64,000 nt of DNA from Priestia endophytica DSM 13796 (GCF_900115845.1 NZ_FOXX01000001.1:620001-684000); one strand, 5' to 3'; numbered from the stretch's first letter, positions 39,042 through 51,086 are shown. Notes: generated from the sequence alone by a model not told the origin. Numbers and translations: made by a program.

Positions 39042-39196
39042 GTATGTTTCCCTCCAAAGCTTATTTTCATTTCATTAAAGTAGACAGTAGGCTGTCTATT
39101 CCTCACTGTCTAGCGAATATCCTACAGAATGTATGGTAGGAACTTTCAAAAGTTTAAATCTATACGTTAAATAGATGTACACTTTACGACCACTAT

Positions 39197-39224
39197 ATTA
39201 TACCATAGGATATTATGGTTTCAA
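39197..39224 (-). promoter_or_regulatory. Sigma-A promoter of tig
   Basis: TTGAAA (39224-39219) and a perfect TATAAT (39202-39197), 16 bases apart, giving a leader of about 150 bases. Confidence 0.75.
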
Positions 39225-39226
39225 CA

Positions 39227-40219
39227 TTATTCTACCGTTGTGTAGGTTTCCACTTCTTTCAAATGATTCATAATCTTTTTCAAGTCCAGTTCATTTACAT
39301 TATAAAGCTCCATTACTTCTTCCTTTGCGGTCTCAACGTTGCCAATCTCTAGAAGAAGCAAATGAAGGCCACATGCCCAGAGATCTTCTTTATCTGTCGG
39401 AATAAACGGAAAAACCACAAAAAGATATCGTTTCCAGACATCTGTAACCATCTGATACAATGTCGGATTATGGTGAAAAAGTTCATCTTCAAGTCTCTTT
39501 TCTACTTCTCCAATAAAAGGATGACGGAGCAAGTTCTCTAAATCTTTTGTATCATATGTATTTTGATGTGAAAACTTTTGTACCTTCCACTTTCCTTGAA
39601 CCTTTTGATTCACAATTTCATTTAACAAAGCACTTTTCACATATGGATGAACACTGCTGTGTATTAAAGCTTCATTAAGCTCTTTTTCAAAGTAGGCAAG
39701 GTTCATTCCTTTAATCTCTTGAAGAAGCAAAAGTTGTTTTTCTTCCTTATATAATGAAAGGTTTGGGAAAACTTCAGATTGTGCAGTATTTGTCGTTGTC
39801 TCTGCGCCGTTCATTTGAGCCTCACAAAACGACATTAAATGTTTGAAGTGTTGGGCATATGGGGTAGGAACATCCTGTTCTTGTAAAAGAGCTTCAACAA
39901 AAGAAAAAGCTTCTGCATAGTCACTTTGTTGAACAAGGATTGTTAAATAAATTTGTAAAACTTCATAATAATTGTCCGTAGCTCCATGAAGAAGCTTCTT
40001 ACAATATGACTTAGCTTCTGTTAAGTTCCCCATTTCAAAAAAGCATACAACTGCACCGTACTGCATTTGCTCATTCTCTTCTTCAAGTTCTAATCCTTGC
40101 AAGAAAAGCGATAGCGCAGCTTGAAAATCTTCTTCCTTCATTAAAGAAGTGGCTTTTTCAATTAATCGCTCTGTTAAATTAGGAAACAAAATCATTTTGT
40201 CTTCATCAGGTGATTTCAT
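39227..40219 (-). CDS. ysoA: TPR-repeat protein YsoA
   Basis: About 330 residues of helical pairs. The first 150 residues read as tetratricopeptide repeats (DFQAALSLFLQGLELEEENE, GNLTEAKSYCKKLL). The family member YsoA occupies the same place between leuD and tig in B. subtilis; its function is not known. I prefer the ATG at 40219 (MKSPDEDKM), because the longer frame to 40288 runs into a large palindrome. Confidence 0.85.
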   Translation of the reverse strand: MKSPDEDKMILFPNLTERLIEKATSLMKEEDFQAALSLFLQGLELEEENEQMQYGAVVCFFEMGNLTEAKSYCKKLLHGATDNYYEVLQIYLTILVQQSDYAEAFSFVEALLQEQDVPTPYAQHFKHLMSFCEAQMNGAETTTNTAQSEVFPNLSLYKEEKQLLLLQEIKGMNLAYFEKELNEALIHSSVHPYVKSALLNEIVNQKVQGKWKVQKFSHQNTYDTKDLENLLRHPFIGEVEKRLEDELFHHNPTLYQMVTDVWKRYLFVVFPFIPTDKEDLWACGLHLLLLEIGNVETAKEEVMELYNVNELDLKKIMNHLKEVETYTTVE

Positions 40220-40263
40220 GGATCTATCCATTCCTCGCTTTATAAAATTTATTCCGTTACATA

Positions 40264-40291
40264 GAAGTGATAAGCAGTTGCTTATCACTTC
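40264..40291. repeat. 28-base perfect palindrome between leuD and ysoA
   Basis: Two 13-base arms (GAAGTGATAAGCA and its complement) meet around GT. No T run follows on either strand, so it is not a textbook terminator. It may still end or stabilise the ilv-leu transcript or serve as an operator for ysoA. Confidence 0.6.
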
Positions 40292-40389
40292 ATTTAAGCT
40301 AGTTCTACTTTTTGTTTATTTTACAGTAGAAAGCGTTACTTTATGTAACAGTGTAGCAAGGAACAATAAAAAGAACAAATGAAAGCTGT

Positions 40390-40971
40390 TTAACGACTTT
40401 CTTCAAAAGCTGAAATTTTCTCTTCAAGTAAAAGCGTATGGTCAATCTCATCCCAACCGTTAATCAACATCTTCTTCCAGTGAGAGTCAATGTCAAACGC
40501 TGCTTTAAACCCTTTATTATCGTAGATTGTTTGCTGTTCTAAATCAACTGTACACGTATAGTCCGCATTGTTAGATTCCTCAAGTAAATACTCTGTTTCT
40601 TCTACTGTAAGTGGAATTGGTACAATACCGTTTTTTAAACAGTTTTGATAAAAGATATCAGCAAAAGACGGGGCTACGACTACTTTATATCCATAATCAA
40701 GAAGGGCCCATGGTGCGTGCTCACGGGAAGATCCGCATCCAAAGTTTTCATGAGAAACTAAAATGCTTGTTCCTTCATTATGTGGCTGGTTAAGCTCAAA
40801 GTCTGGATTTAAAGAACCGTCTCGGTTGTAACGCCAGTCAAAGAAAGCAAACTGTCCAAAACCACTGCGTTCAATACGTTTTAAAAATTGTTTAGGAATA
40901 ATTTGATCTGTATCAACGTTTGCTCGATTAAGACCAGCTACTTTTCCTTCATGTGTTGTAAATGGGTTCAT
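40390..40971 (-). CDS. leuD: 3-isopropylmalate dehydratase small subunit
   Basis: 193 residues of the aconitase swivel domain with VDTDQIIPKQFL and FGCGSSREHAPWAL. It pairs with LeuC to isomerise 2-isopropylmalate to 3-isopropylmalate in leucine synthesis. Last gene of ilvBHC-leuABCD, 13 bases after leuC. Confidence 0.97.
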   Translation of the reverse strand: MNPFTTHEGKVAGLNRANVDTDQIIPKQFLKRIERSGFGQFAFFDWRYNRDGSLNPDFELNQPHNEGTSILVSHENFGCGSSREHAPWALLDYGYKVVVAPSFADIFYQNCLKNGIVPIPLTVEETEYLLEESNNADYTCTVDLEQQTIYDNKGFKAAFDIDSHWKKMLINGWDEIDHTLLLEEKISAFEESR

Positions 40972-40984
40972 CGTTTTCTCCTCC

Positions 40985-42400
40985 TTATACTAATGCTTCT
41001 TCTCTTAGATTTCTCACGTCAACAAAACGACCATGAAGAGCTGCGGCAGCTGCCATTTCAGGGCTGACTAAGTGTGTTCTTGCATTCTTACCTTGACGAC
41101 CTTCAAAGTTACGGTTTGATGTTGAAGCACAGTGCTCTCCTTCTGGAACAAGGTCTGGGTTCATACCTAAGCACATGCTACAGCCTGACTCTCTCCATTC
41201 AAAACCTGCCTCTTTAAAAACCTTATCTAATCCCTCTTGTTCTGCTGCTTCCTTTACTTTTTGTGATCCAGGGACAACAATTGCCGTAACCTGATCAGAC
41301 ACTTTCTTTCCTTTAATAAGGTTTGCAGCCTGTCTTAAATCTGACAAGCGAGAGTTCGTACAGGAGCCGATAAAAACGTGCTGAACCGGAATATCTGTAA
41401 TTGGCATACCTGGTGTTAATCCCATATATTCAAGAGCTCTTCTTAAGTTTTCACGTTCATTTTCATTTGCAACCTCTTCAAGCTTCGGTACGTTGCCTGT
41501 TACAAACGAGCTCATTGCTGGGTTTGTTCCCCATGTTACAACAGGTTCAAGGCTTGGTGCATCAAGCTCAATTGTGTCATCATATACTGCTCCTTCATCA
41601 GAAGCTAATGAAAGCCACTCTTCGGCTACCTTTTCAAACTCTTCTCCTTCTGGGCAATATGGACGTCCACGAAGATATTCAACCGTTGTTTCATCAGGAC
41701 TAATTAAACCTGCTTTTGCTCCAGCTTCAATGGACATATTGCAGATTGTCATACGCTCTTCCATTGAAAGCCCCTTAATTGCTTCTCCAGTGAATTCAAT
41801 AATATAACCTGTACCAAAACGAACGCCGTATTTTTGAATAATAGCTAAAATAATATCTTTTGCAGATACAGCTGCTGGTTTTGGTCCTTTCACATGGACG
41901 TTAAGCGTTTTAGGTTTCTTTTGCCATAAAGATTGGGTTGCTAAAACGTGCTCAACTTCACTTGTTCCAATACCAAAGGCAAGAGCTCCAAATGCTCCAT
42001 GTGTTGAGGTATGACTATCTCCACATACAATTGTTTTACCTGGCTGTGTTAAGCCAAGCTCTGGACCAATAACGTGAACAATTCCTTGGTCTTTACTTTT
42101 TAAATCGGCAAGACGAATACCGAACTCTTTACAGTTAGAAGCTAGCGTATCAATTTGCTTTTTCGCAATTTCATCTGTAATGTTGAAACGATTGACAGTT
42201 GGGACATTATGATCCATTGTGGCAAATGTTCGCTCAGGGCGACGCACCTTGCGTCCTGTTAATCTTAATCCCTCAAAAGCTTGTGGGGAAGTAACTTCGT
42301 GGATTAAATGTAGATCGATATAAAGAAGAGCTGGATTGTTTCCTTCTTGATGTACAACATGGTTATTCCAAACTTTATCAATAATCGTTTGTGGTGTCAT
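40985..42400 (-). CDS. leuC: 3-isopropylmalate dehydratase large subunit
   Basis: About 471 residues. The iron-sulphur cysteines lie in GSCTNSR and CSMCLGMN, and [11 protein letters not shown] is the aconitase signature. The ATG at 42400 (MTPQTIID) has AAGGAG at 9 bases; the ATG at 42409 abuts that site. A strong hairpin lies between leuB and this gene. Confidence 0.97.
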   Translation of the reverse strand: MTPQTIIDKVWNNHVVHQEGNNPALLYIDLHLIHEVTSPQAFEGLRLTGRKVRRPERTFATMDHNVPTVNRFNITDEIAKKQIDTLASNCKEFGIRLADLKSKDQGIVHVIGPELGLTQPGKTIVCGDSHTSTHGAFGALAFGIGTSEVEHVLATQSLWQKKPKTLNVHVKGPKPAAVSAKDIILAIIQKYGVRFGTGYIIEFTGEAIKGLSMEERMTICNMSIEAGAKAGLISPDETTVEYLRGRPYCPEGEEFEKVAEEWLSLASDEGAVYDDTIELDAPSLEPVVTWGTNPAMSSFVTGNVPKLEEVANENERENLRRALEYMGLTPGMPITDIPVQHVFIGSCTNSRLSDLRQAANLIKGKKVSDQVTAIVVPGSQKVKEAAEQEGLDKVFKEAGFEWRESGCSMCLGMNPDLVPEGEHCASTSNRNFEGRQGKNARTHLVSPEMAAAAALHGRFVDVRNLREEALV

Positions 42401-42428
42401 AATTTTCATCTCCTTAACATCTTTTTGA

Positions 42429-42463
42429 AAAACGTTTCCTACTATAATGGTAGGAAACGTTTT
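42429..42463 (-). terminator. Intra-operon hairpin between leuB and leuC
   Basis: Perfect 14-base arms (AAAACGTTTCCTAC and complement) around seven bases, followed by TC on the minus strand after the arm's own T run. It looks like a terminator but lies inside the operon. It could lower leuCD expression or protect a processed mRNA end. Confidence 0.6.
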
Positions 42464-42480
42464 ATAAAAGATTATTCTTT

Positions 42481-43566
42481 TTAATTTGCTACTGGGGCTT
42501 GAATTGCCTCAATAATGACTTCGACCATTTTGTCTGTTGAGACACTTTCTTCACCATCTGCAATATCAGATGTTCGATAGCCTTGTGCTAACACGCTCTC
42601 AACAGCATCTTCAATTTTGTCTGCTTCTTGATGAAGGTCAAATGAATGACGAAGAAGCATTGCTGCAGATAAAATAGCGGCAATTGGATTTGCTTTATTT
42701 TGGCCTGCAATATCAGGAGCTGAACCATGGACAGGTTCATAAATTGAAGCTCCATCACTCGAAAGACTAGCTGATGGTAACATTCCTAGTGAACCAGCAA
42801 GCATTGAAGCTTCATCACTCAAAATGTCGCCAAACAGATTTTCTGTTACAAGAACATCAAAATGTTTTGGATTACGAATAAGCTGCATTGCTGCTGCATC
42901 GACAAGCATATGTTCAAGCTTTACATCTTCATAATCTTTTGCGACCTCTTCTGCGACTTCTCTCCACAAACGACTTGATTCAAGCACGTTTGCTTTATCC
43001 ACTGATGTTACACGACCATTTCTCTTTTGAGCCATTTCAAAAGCACTGCGTAAAATACGCTCAATTTCGCTACGTTTATAAAAGAGCGTATCAACTACTG
43101 CTTCTTCTCCATCTCGCTCAACTCTTTCACTCGGACGGCCAAAGTATAAGCCACCTGTTAGCTCTCTTACAATCATGCAGTCTACGCCTTCTACGTACTC
43201 ACGCTTCAATGGTGAGCTGTCTGCTAGAGCCCCTTGAACTGTCACAGGACGAAGATTTGCATAAACATCAAGCTCTTTTCTAATTTTTAACAACCCTTGT
43301 TCAGGACGAAGATGGCGTGGAATACTGTTCCACTTTTCGCCCCCAACTGCGCCTAGCAAAATAGCATCAGAGTTTTTACAAAGAGTAATTGTCTCATCTG
43401 GAAGTGGAACACCTTGTTGATCAATAGCTTCCCCTCCGATTAGCCCGTATTCAAAGTGAAACTCATGATCAAACCGATCAGCAATCACCTTTAATACATT
43501 TACTGCTCCTGCTGTTACTTCTTTTCCAACACCGTCTCCTTGCAAAACAGCGATTGTCTTTTTCAC
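42481..43566 (-). CDS. leuB: 3-isopropylmalate dehydrogenase
   Basis: 361 residues of the isocitrate/isopropylmalate dehydrogenase family with GDGVGKEV at the start and [19 protein letters not shown] as the metal and cofactor signature. It oxidises and decarboxylates 3-isopropylmalate. Begins 22 bases after leuA. Confidence 0.97.
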   Translation of the reverse strand: MKKTIAVLQGDGVGKEVTAGAVNVLKVIADRFDHEFHFEYGLIGGEAIDQQGVPLPDETITLCKNSDAILLGAVGGEKWNSIPRHLRPEQGLLKIRKELDVYANLRPVTVQGALADSSPLKREYVEGVDCMIVRELTGGLYFGRPSERVERDGEEAVVDTLFYKRSEIERILRSAFEMAQKRNGRVTSVDKANVLESSRLWREVAEEVAKDYEDVKLEHMLVDAAAMQLIRNPKHFDVLVTENLFGDILSDEASMLAGSLGMLPSASLSSDGASIYEPVHGSAPDIAGQNKANPIAAILSAAMLLRHSFDLHQEADKIEDAVESVLAQGYRTSDIADGEESVSTDKMVEVIIEAIQAPVAN

Positions 43567-43588
43567 GGCAGTTCCTCCCTTCCTGTTC

Positions 43589-46169
<2,581 letters not shown>

Positions 46170-46206
46170 TTATATTTTGTATAGTAATCATTAATAGATT
46201 TATACA

Positions 46207-46725
46207 TTACAAGATTGATGTAACTTTTTCTGACGAAGAAGTTTTTTGCGTTCCTCGTTTTAAGGCGATTGTCCCTGTTCTTGTTACTTCTTTTACGCCG
46301 TATGGCTTCAAGAGATCAATAATCGCTTCGATTTTTTCAGATGTTCCTGTTGCTTGAATAATGACACTGTCACGGCTCACATCAATAATCGTGGCCCTGA
46401 AAGGCTCAATTAAAGCGTACATCTCGTTTCGCATTGCTACTGGAGATGTTACTTTAATGAGAGCAAGCTCTCTTGCAACAGCAGCTTGATTTGTAATGTC
46501 ATGTACTTTTAGCACATCAATTTGCTTGTGCAGCTGCTTTGTTACTTGTTCTGCTGCTTTATCATCTTCAACATGAACCACAAATGTCATCCGTGAAATG
46601 TCACTTGTTTCGGTATGCCCAACAGAAATACTCTCAATATTGAAATTTCTTTTTGTAAATAACCCTGTAATACGATTTAATACACCAGCTCTGTTTAATA
46701 CAGTTGTTGTAATGATTCTTTTCAT
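46207..46725 (-). CDS. ilvH: Acetolactate synthase small (regulatory) subunit
   Basis: 172 residues with an N-terminal ACT domain ([19 protein letters not shown]) that binds valine and a C-terminal subunit-contact domain. It activates IlvB and gives feedback control. Overlaps the ilvB stop by 4 bases. Confidence 0.96.
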   Translation of the reverse strand: MKRIITTTVLNRAGVLNRITGLFTKRNFNIESISVGHTETSDISRMTFVVHVEDDKAAEQVTKQLHKQIDVLKVHDITNQAAVARELALIKVTSPVAMRNEMYALIEPFRATIIDVSRDSVIIQATGTSEKIEAIIDLLKPYGVKEVTRTGTIALKRGTQKTSSSEKVTSIL

Positions 46726-48440
46726 GGTTTCACACCTACCATTTCATGAAGTCCTTTTCCAGGCGCTACCATTGGATAAACATTCTCGCCAGGAGCAATA
46801 TGAATGTTTAATACAGCTGGTTCATCGTGTGAAAAAGCTTCTTGCAATACTTTTGCCGCTTCTTCCTCTGTTGATGCTTCGTAACCTTTAATATCATAAG
46901 CTTCAGCAAGTTTTACAATGTTTGGCTGATTCGGAATAAGCGAGTGTGAATATCTTTCCTCGTAAAAGATTTCCTGCCACTGTCTTACCATTCCTAGTGA
47001 TTTGTTATTTAAAATAATGACTTTTACAGGAAGGTTTAATTCACGAATTACACCAAGTTCCTGTAGCGTCATTTGAAAACCACCATCACCTAGAAAAGCA
47101 ACAACCGTTGTATCTTTTTCTGCAAGCTGTGCTCCAATTGCTGCTGGTAATCCGAAGCCCATTGTTCCAAGACCACCTGAAGTTACAAGACGATTTGGTT
47201 TTTTAAATGGATAAAACTGTGCCGCCCACATCTGATGCTGACCAACATCTGTTGTAACAATAGCATCGCCATTCGTTATTTCATGAACCATTTCGATTAC
47301 TTTTTGTGGTTTTAGATCATCTTTACTTTCTTCATACCAAAGTGGATTCTCAATTTGTCGTTCCCTCAAACAGGCAAACCATTCTGTGTAATCGCCTTTT
47401 TTCCCCTGCTGTGCAAGCAGTTCTTGCAGAACAGCTTTAGCGTCGCCAACAATTGGGATTTTCGTTGGCACATTTTTTCCAATTTCAGCTGGATCAATAT
47501 CGATATGAGCAACCGTTGCATTTGGAGCGAAATGATTTAAGTTTCCTGTTACACGGTCATCAAATCGTGCTCCAATGCTAATGAGTAAGTCACTTTCATA
47601 GATTGCCATGTTCGCTGTATAGTTCCCATGCATTCCGGCCCAACCAAGACTTAACTTATGATCAAAAGGGAAACCTCCTAAACCAAGCAACGTATGAATT
47701 ACAGGTAATTCATACTTTTCTGCAAATTCTAACAATTCTTGATTTGCTCTTGCATGTAAAACTCCTGCACCAGCTAAGATAACGGGCTTTTTCGCAGATT
47801 CAATTGCGTCCAATAGCTTTCTCACTTGAAAAGCATTTGGTTCATATGTTGGTTGATAACCAGGTAAATTAAGTGGTTCATCTTCTTCCATTTGAGCTAT
47901 AGCTGTATTCATGTCTTTTGGAATGTCAATGAGCACTGGCCCTGGTCGACCTGTTGTCGCAATATGGAAGGCTTCTTTCACAATTCTTGGAAAGTCTTTT
48001 GGATCTCGCACTTGATAGCTGTACTTTGTAATTGGCATTGTGATTCCCAACACGTCTGCTTCTTGGAAAGCATCCGATCCAATTACAGTCGAAGCAACTT
48101 GCCCTGTGAAAACAACGAGCGGTAATGAATCGATCATTGCATCCGCAAGCCCTGTCACAATATTTGTTGCCCCAGGTCCTGATGTTGCAATTACAACTCC
48201 TGGTTTTCCGGATACTCTTGCATATCCTTCAGCAGCATGAATTCCTCCTTGCTCATGTTTTGCTAAAACGTGAAAGAGACCAGAATCGTAAAGTTTGTCG
48301 TATAGAGGAAGTACTGCACCACCAGGATATCCAAAAAGAACTTCCACATTTTCTTTTTTTAAGGCTTCAATAAGCAGTTCTGCACCCGTCATTTCTGCTT
48401 TTAAGCTTACTGGTTCTTGCATTCTCATGTCGGCTCCCAC
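46722..48440 (-). CDS. ilvB: Acetolactate synthase large subunit
   Basis: 572 residues, a thiamine diphosphate enzyme with [13 protein letters not shown] (active Glu region), the FAD-binding middle domain, and the TPP motif [13 protein letters not shown]. It makes acetolactate and acetohydroxybutyrate. The GTG at 48440 gives [10 protein letters not shown], similar in layout to the B. subtilis start; an ATG at 48428 is possible. First gene of ilvBHC-leuABCD, controlled by a T-box leader. Confidence 0.96.
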   Translation of the reverse strand: MGADMRMQEPVSLKAEMTGAELLIEALKKENVEVLFGYPGGAVLPLYDKLYDSGLFHVLAKHEQGGIHAAEGYARVSGKPGVVIATSGPGATNIVTGLADAMIDSLPLVVFTGQVASTVIGSDAFQEADVLGITMPITKYSYQVRDPKDFPRIVKEAFHIATTGRPGPVLIDIPKDMNTAIAQMEEDEPLNLPGYQPTYEPNAFQVRKLLDAIESAKKPVILAGAGVLHARANQELLEFAEKYELPVIHTLLGLGGFPFDHKLSLGWAGMHGNYTANMAIYESDLLISIGARFDDRVTGNLNHFAPNATVAHIDIDPAEIGKNVPTKIPIVGDAKAVLQELLAQQGKKGDYTEWFACLRERQIENPLWYEESKDDLKPQKVIEMVHEITNGDAIVTTDVGQHQMWAAQFYPFKKPNRLVTSGGLGTMGFGLPAAIGAQLAEKDTTVVAFLGDGGFQMTLQELGVIRELNLPVKVIILNNKSLGMVRQWQEIFYEERYSHSLIPNQPNIVKLAEAYDIKGYEASTEEEAAKVLQEAFSHDEPAVLNIHIAPGENVYPMVAPGKGLHEMVGVKP

Positions 48441-48492
48441 TTTTCCCCATCCTTTCCAAACAATAATTGAATTTTAAAGTTTTAGATAAAAT

Positions 48493-48800
48493 AAAAAAGC
48501 CTTTTCATCCCCAATATAAGCCTTCCCTACAAGGCTTAAGGGGCGAAAAGACTTTACTTTACGCGGTACCACCCTTATTTACAGCAAATTTGCGCTGCCT
48601 CATGAATGCTTCTTTCAAGCATTCGTTTTAATAACGAGTGTCTGTGTGTCAACCACCCGGTTAGCCTTACTCTAACTATTTCAGACTAACACTCTGAGGT
48701 GAGTTCATCTTAAGTAAATCTACCGGCTTCCAGCTACCCCGGCTCTCTGTGAAAGATTCTCTCTTAAGATTACTTATCCTCTTCGTCGCTTTATATATGT
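48493..48800 (-). promoter_or_regulatory. T-box leader of the ilv-leu operon (Leu CUC specifier)
   Basis: The gap 48441-49286 (846 bases) is mainly leader and promoter. The T-box AAGGGTGGTACCGCG lies at 48576-48562. Stem I holds AGAGAGCCGGGG and a specifier loop GAACTCACC, with CTC at 48703-48701, a leucine codon as in B. subtilis. The terminator stem (AGTCTTTTC...GAAAAGGCT, then TTTTTT) covers 48553-48493. Confidence 0.93.
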
Positions 48801-48801
48801 T

Positions 48802-48839
48802 AGTTTTCAATTCGCCAACTATTAAGCTAATTGAAAACT
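48802..48839 (-). promoter_or_regulatory. Hairpin at the 5' end of the ilv-leu leader
   Basis: AGTTTTCAATT (48839-48829) and AATTGAAAACT (48812-48802) are perfect 11-base arms around 16 bases, upstream of Stem I and about 20 bases after the predicted start point. Confidence 0.5.
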
Positions 48840-48863
48840 TTCTGAATTCTTTATTTGAACTAT

Positions 48864-48892
48864 ATACTACGCCCTATTTTAAGAAGCGTCAA
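48864..48892 (-). promoter_or_regulatory. Sigma-A promoter of ilv-leu
   Basis: TTGACG (48892-48887) and TAGTAT (48869-48864), 17 bases apart. The start point would be near 48857. Confidence 0.7.
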
Positions 48893-48938
48893 GGTGTTTT
48901 CATGAATTTTTTTCACACCTTTTCTACCGATCAACCAT

Positions 48939-48952
48939 TGTATCCGTTTACA
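48939..48952 (-). promoter_or_regulatory. cre-like site upstream of ilvB (CcpA activation)
   Basis: TGTAAACGGATACA lies about 82-95 bases upstream of the predicted start point. In B. subtilis CcpA activates ilv-leu from a cre at about this distance, so a role in activation is plausible. The remaining sequence to 49286 is AT-rich, with a 10-base inverted repeat near 49146-49170 that may end the YrhK-like transcript; I see no gene there. Confidence 0.6.
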
Positions 48953-49286
48953 TTACTGTGCTATTAGTAATCTTAATTTTTAAAAATATCTTATAAATCC
49001 TTTGTTTTAATTGATAAAACCAGTGCATATTTACCATATTTTTATTTTTTATGTCTCTAATTGGTAAAAAAAGCTCGACATTTCAATATAACTAAGATAT
49101 ATATTTTTATAAATGCTTACCGAATATGTCTTAAAAATAGTAAGTAACCACTCTTATTAAGAAGAGTGGTTTGCATTGCATTCTTAATGCTTTCGCCTCT
49201 CCATGAACACTAACAGAAACTTAGAAAAGAAAATACCTTCTCAATTTTTTCTCACCATATGCGGAGTTTACCTTTTCATATAGCTT

Positions 49287-49592
49287 TTATTTGTTTTCTT
49301 CATAGGGATTATAAGATTCTTTCTGCTTCATCTCGTTTCTAAGCGATGTATCATGCATAATCCTTAATATAGGGCGGCTACCAAGTAAAACACTTCCACA
49401 GATATAGAGTAATTTTCCATATATAGATGTGGCGGTGAATAAATTAAGCACACTCCCTACTACAAAAAATAAACCAATTAAAAGATCATTTACTGTAGTG
49501 ATAAGTTTATAGCGTTTATGAAAGTAAATCCGAAATCGCCCTGCCTTTATATCTAAGTAATCTTCAGTGTGTTTCACCTTTGGTCTAGGCAC
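49287..49592 (-). CDS. Small YrhK-domain-like membrane protein
   Basis: 101 residues: a hydrophilic start (EDYLDIKAGRFRIYFHKRYK), two hydrophobic helices at about 36-54 and 58-74, and a charged tail. The pattern RYKLITTVNDLLIGLFFVVGS resembles the YrhK domain found in small Bacillus membrane proteins of unknown function. AGGAGGG precedes the ATG. Lies between the ilv-leu leader and the gsiB-like array; function unknown. Confidence 0.65.
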   Translation of the reverse strand: MPRPKVKHTEDYLDIKAGRFRIYFHKRYKLITTVNDLLIGLFFVVGSVLNLFTATSIYGKLLYICGSVLLGSRPILRIMHDTSLRNEMKQKESYNPYEENK

Positions 49593-49792
49593 TTATTTCC
49601 CTCCTATTTTTTATGATTTTAGTATATTTATTACCACCAAAAAAAAGAGGGAAAACTAAAAATTCCAGCAAAACCACTGTGAGAAAATGATTTCAATTTG
49701 CTGAAAAAAGTTAAACTCTTGCTAAGATAAAAAGCAGCGGATTTCCTCTTTCTCATTTTTCTGCTCCTTGTCTCTCTTTTATCTCACAGTAA

Positions 49793-49824
49793 AATCCTCC
49801 ATATCAAAATTGATATGGAGGATT
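49793..49824 (-). terminator. Terminator after the gsiB-like array
   Basis: AATCCTCCATATCAA and its perfect complement (15 bases) around two bases, followed by TTTTA on the minus strand, 24 bases after the last gene of the array. Confidence 0.8.
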
Positions 49825-49847
49825 TATTATCCCTTCAACAAAGAGAA

Positions 49848-50084
49848 TTAACTGTTGTTATTCTCACGATTCTCACGATTGGCTTTTCCACCTTTTTCAC
49901 CAATCTCTTGATAGAATTCTTTATCATGATTTTGTGATGTAGCTTTTCCACCTTTTTCTCCAATTTCTTGGAAGAACTCTTTATCATGATTCTGGGCTGT
50001 CTTTTCTCCGCCTTTACGCCCTGCTTCTTCATAAGACATTTTATTGTTGCTGTTATTTTGATTGTTCTTTTGATTATCTGCCAT
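49848..50084 (-). CDS. GsiB/KGG-motif stress protein, copy 5 of the array
   Basis: 78 residues, very hydrophilic. After an Asn/Gln-rich start come YEEAGRKGGEKTAQNHDKEF, then QEIGEKGGKATSQNHDKEF and QEIGEKGGKANRENR. This is the KGG repeat of GsiB, a general-stress hydrophilin of B. subtilis, but with fewer modules (GsiB has about five). GAGGAGG precedes ATG. Shares its upstream 75 bases almost exactly with copy 4, so it lies in a duplicated unit. Probably co-transcribed with copies 3 and 4. Confidence 0.88.
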   Translation of the reverse strand: MADNQKNNQNNSNNKMSYEEAGRKGGEKTAQNHDKEFFQEIGEKGGKATSQNHDKEFYQEIGEKGGKANRENRENNNS

Positions 50085-50475
50085 TTGTAACGCCTCCTCT
50101 ATAGATTAAAAATATTTAATATTTTTATATCACTATAATGTTGCGTACTTATTAGCTATTTTGAGAATTGTTGTTGTCACGATTGTCACGATTAGCTTTT
50201 CCGCCTTTTTCACCAATCTCTTGATAAAATTCTTTATCATGATTTTCCTTTGTGGCTTTTCCACCTTTTTCACCGATCTCTTGGAAAAACTCTTTATCAT
50301 GATTTTGGGCTGTCTTTTCTCCGCCTTTGCGACCTGCTTCTTCATAAGACATTTTGTTATTATTGTTGTTGTTATTTTGATTATTGTTTTTGTCTGCCAT
50401 TTGTAACGCCTCCTCTATAGATTAAAGATACTTAATATTTTATATCACTATAATGTTGCGTACTTATTAGCTATT
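50085..50475 (-). repeat. Direct repeat within the gsiB-like array (about 316-base unit)
   Basis: The intergenic stretches 50085-50160 and 50401-50475 are nearly identical, including the ribosome site and the AATGTTGCGTACTTATTAGC segment. The genes following and preceding them are also close copies. The period between copy starts is 316 bases (50400 to 50084), so this region arose by tandem duplication. Confidence 0.8.
50152..50400 (-). CDS. GsiB/KGG-motif stress protein, copy 4
   Basis: 82 residues with two complete KGG modules after the YEEAGRKGGEK start (KATKENHDKEFYQEIGEKGG is the second) and an Asn-rich end NRDNNNSQNS. N-terminal 36 or so residues are identical to copy 3. Hydrophilin-type protein expected to be cytoplasmic and disordered when hydrated. 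No separate sigma-B promoter is visible before it. Confidence 0.88.
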   Translation of the reverse strand: MADKNNNQNNNNNNNKMSYEEAGRKGGEKTAQNHDKEFFQEIGEKGGKATKENHDKEFYQEIGEKGGKANRDNRDNNNSQNS

Positions 50476-50652
50476 TTGAGAATTGTTGTCACGATTGTCA
50501 CGATTAGCTTTTCCGCCTTTTTCACCAATCTCTTGGAAAAACTCTTTATCATGATTTTGGGCTGTCTTTTCTCCGCCTTTGCGACCTGCTTCTTCATAAG
50601 ACATTTTGTTATTATTGTTGTTGTTATTTTGATTATTGTTTTTGTCTGCCAT
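50467..50652 (-). CDS. GsiB/KGG-motif stress protein, copy 3 (one module lost)
   Basis: 61 residues, the same as copy 4 except that one 20-residue KGG module (63 bases in all with one Asn codon) is missing, leaving YEEAGRKGGEK plus QEIGEKGGKANRDNRDN. AGGGAGG precedes ATG; its upstream sequence resembles copies 1 and 2 rather than 4 and 5. A weak TTGAAA/TATAAC pair (15-base spacer) lies just upstream; no sigma-B boxes. Confidence 0.86.
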   Translation of the reverse strand: MADKNNNQNNNNNNNKMSYEEAGRKGGEKTAQNHDKEFFQEIGEKGGKANRDNRDNNSQNS

Positions 50653-50794
50653 TTGTAATTCCTCCCTATTAATTGTTATATGATAGTTCGATATTTTTCA
50701 AATAAATAAACAGAATATTTTGTTTTTTTGACATAATGTGATAGAATTACTTTAACCTTTTCTAATAACAGCTAATCTTTTTAAGATCTGAAGA

Positions 50795-51028
50795 TTAGTT
50801 GTTATTTTTATTATTGTCGCGATTGGCTTTTCCACCTTTTTCACCAATTTCTTGATAAAATTCTTTATCATGATTTTCCTTTGTAGCTTGTCCACCTTTT
50901 TCACCAATCTCTTGGTAAAATTCTTTGTCGTGATTCTGTGCTGTTTTTTCTCCGCCTTTACGACCCGCTTCTTCGTAAGACATTTTGTTATTGTTGCTAT
51001 TCTTATTGTTGTTATTGTTGTCTGCCAT
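50795..51028 (-). CDS. GsiB/KGG-motif stress protein, copy 2
   Basis: 77 residues: Asn-rich start, YEEAGRKGGEKTAQNHDKEF, then two modules with EKGGQATKENHDKEF and EKGGKANRDNN. Has its own sigma-B promoter. A hairpin around the stop (arms CTAATCTT/AAGATTAG near 50770-50795) may end transcription weakly. Confidence 0.88.
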   Translation of the reverse strand: MADNNNNNKNSNNNKMSYEEAGRKGGEKTAQNHDKEFYQEIGEKGGQATKENHDKEFYQEIGEKGGKANRDNNKNNN

Positions 51029-51086
51029 TTGTAATTCCTCCCTTTATTTTTCTTCAAAATGTAGTAGTTTCTCACTTATCTTTGTT

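Noticed and set aside
48829-48920. A CodY box in the ilv-leu promoter
   Set aside because: The best candidates differ from AATTTTCWGAAAATT at four or more positions.
48749-48967. A 72-codon plus-strand frame in the ilv-leu promoter region
   Set aside because: It is antisense to the T-box Stem I and promoter; no ribosome site.
50476-50658. Plus-strand frames of 60-81 codons antisense to the gsiB-like genes
   Set aside because: They arise because the KGG repeats are open on both strands; their hydrophobic valine/phenylalanine-rich products mirror the coding strand and lack ribosome sites.
50653-50720. A sigma-B promoter for array copy 3
   Set aside because: GTTTAT is present but no GGGTAT-like -10 occurs at 12-15 bases.
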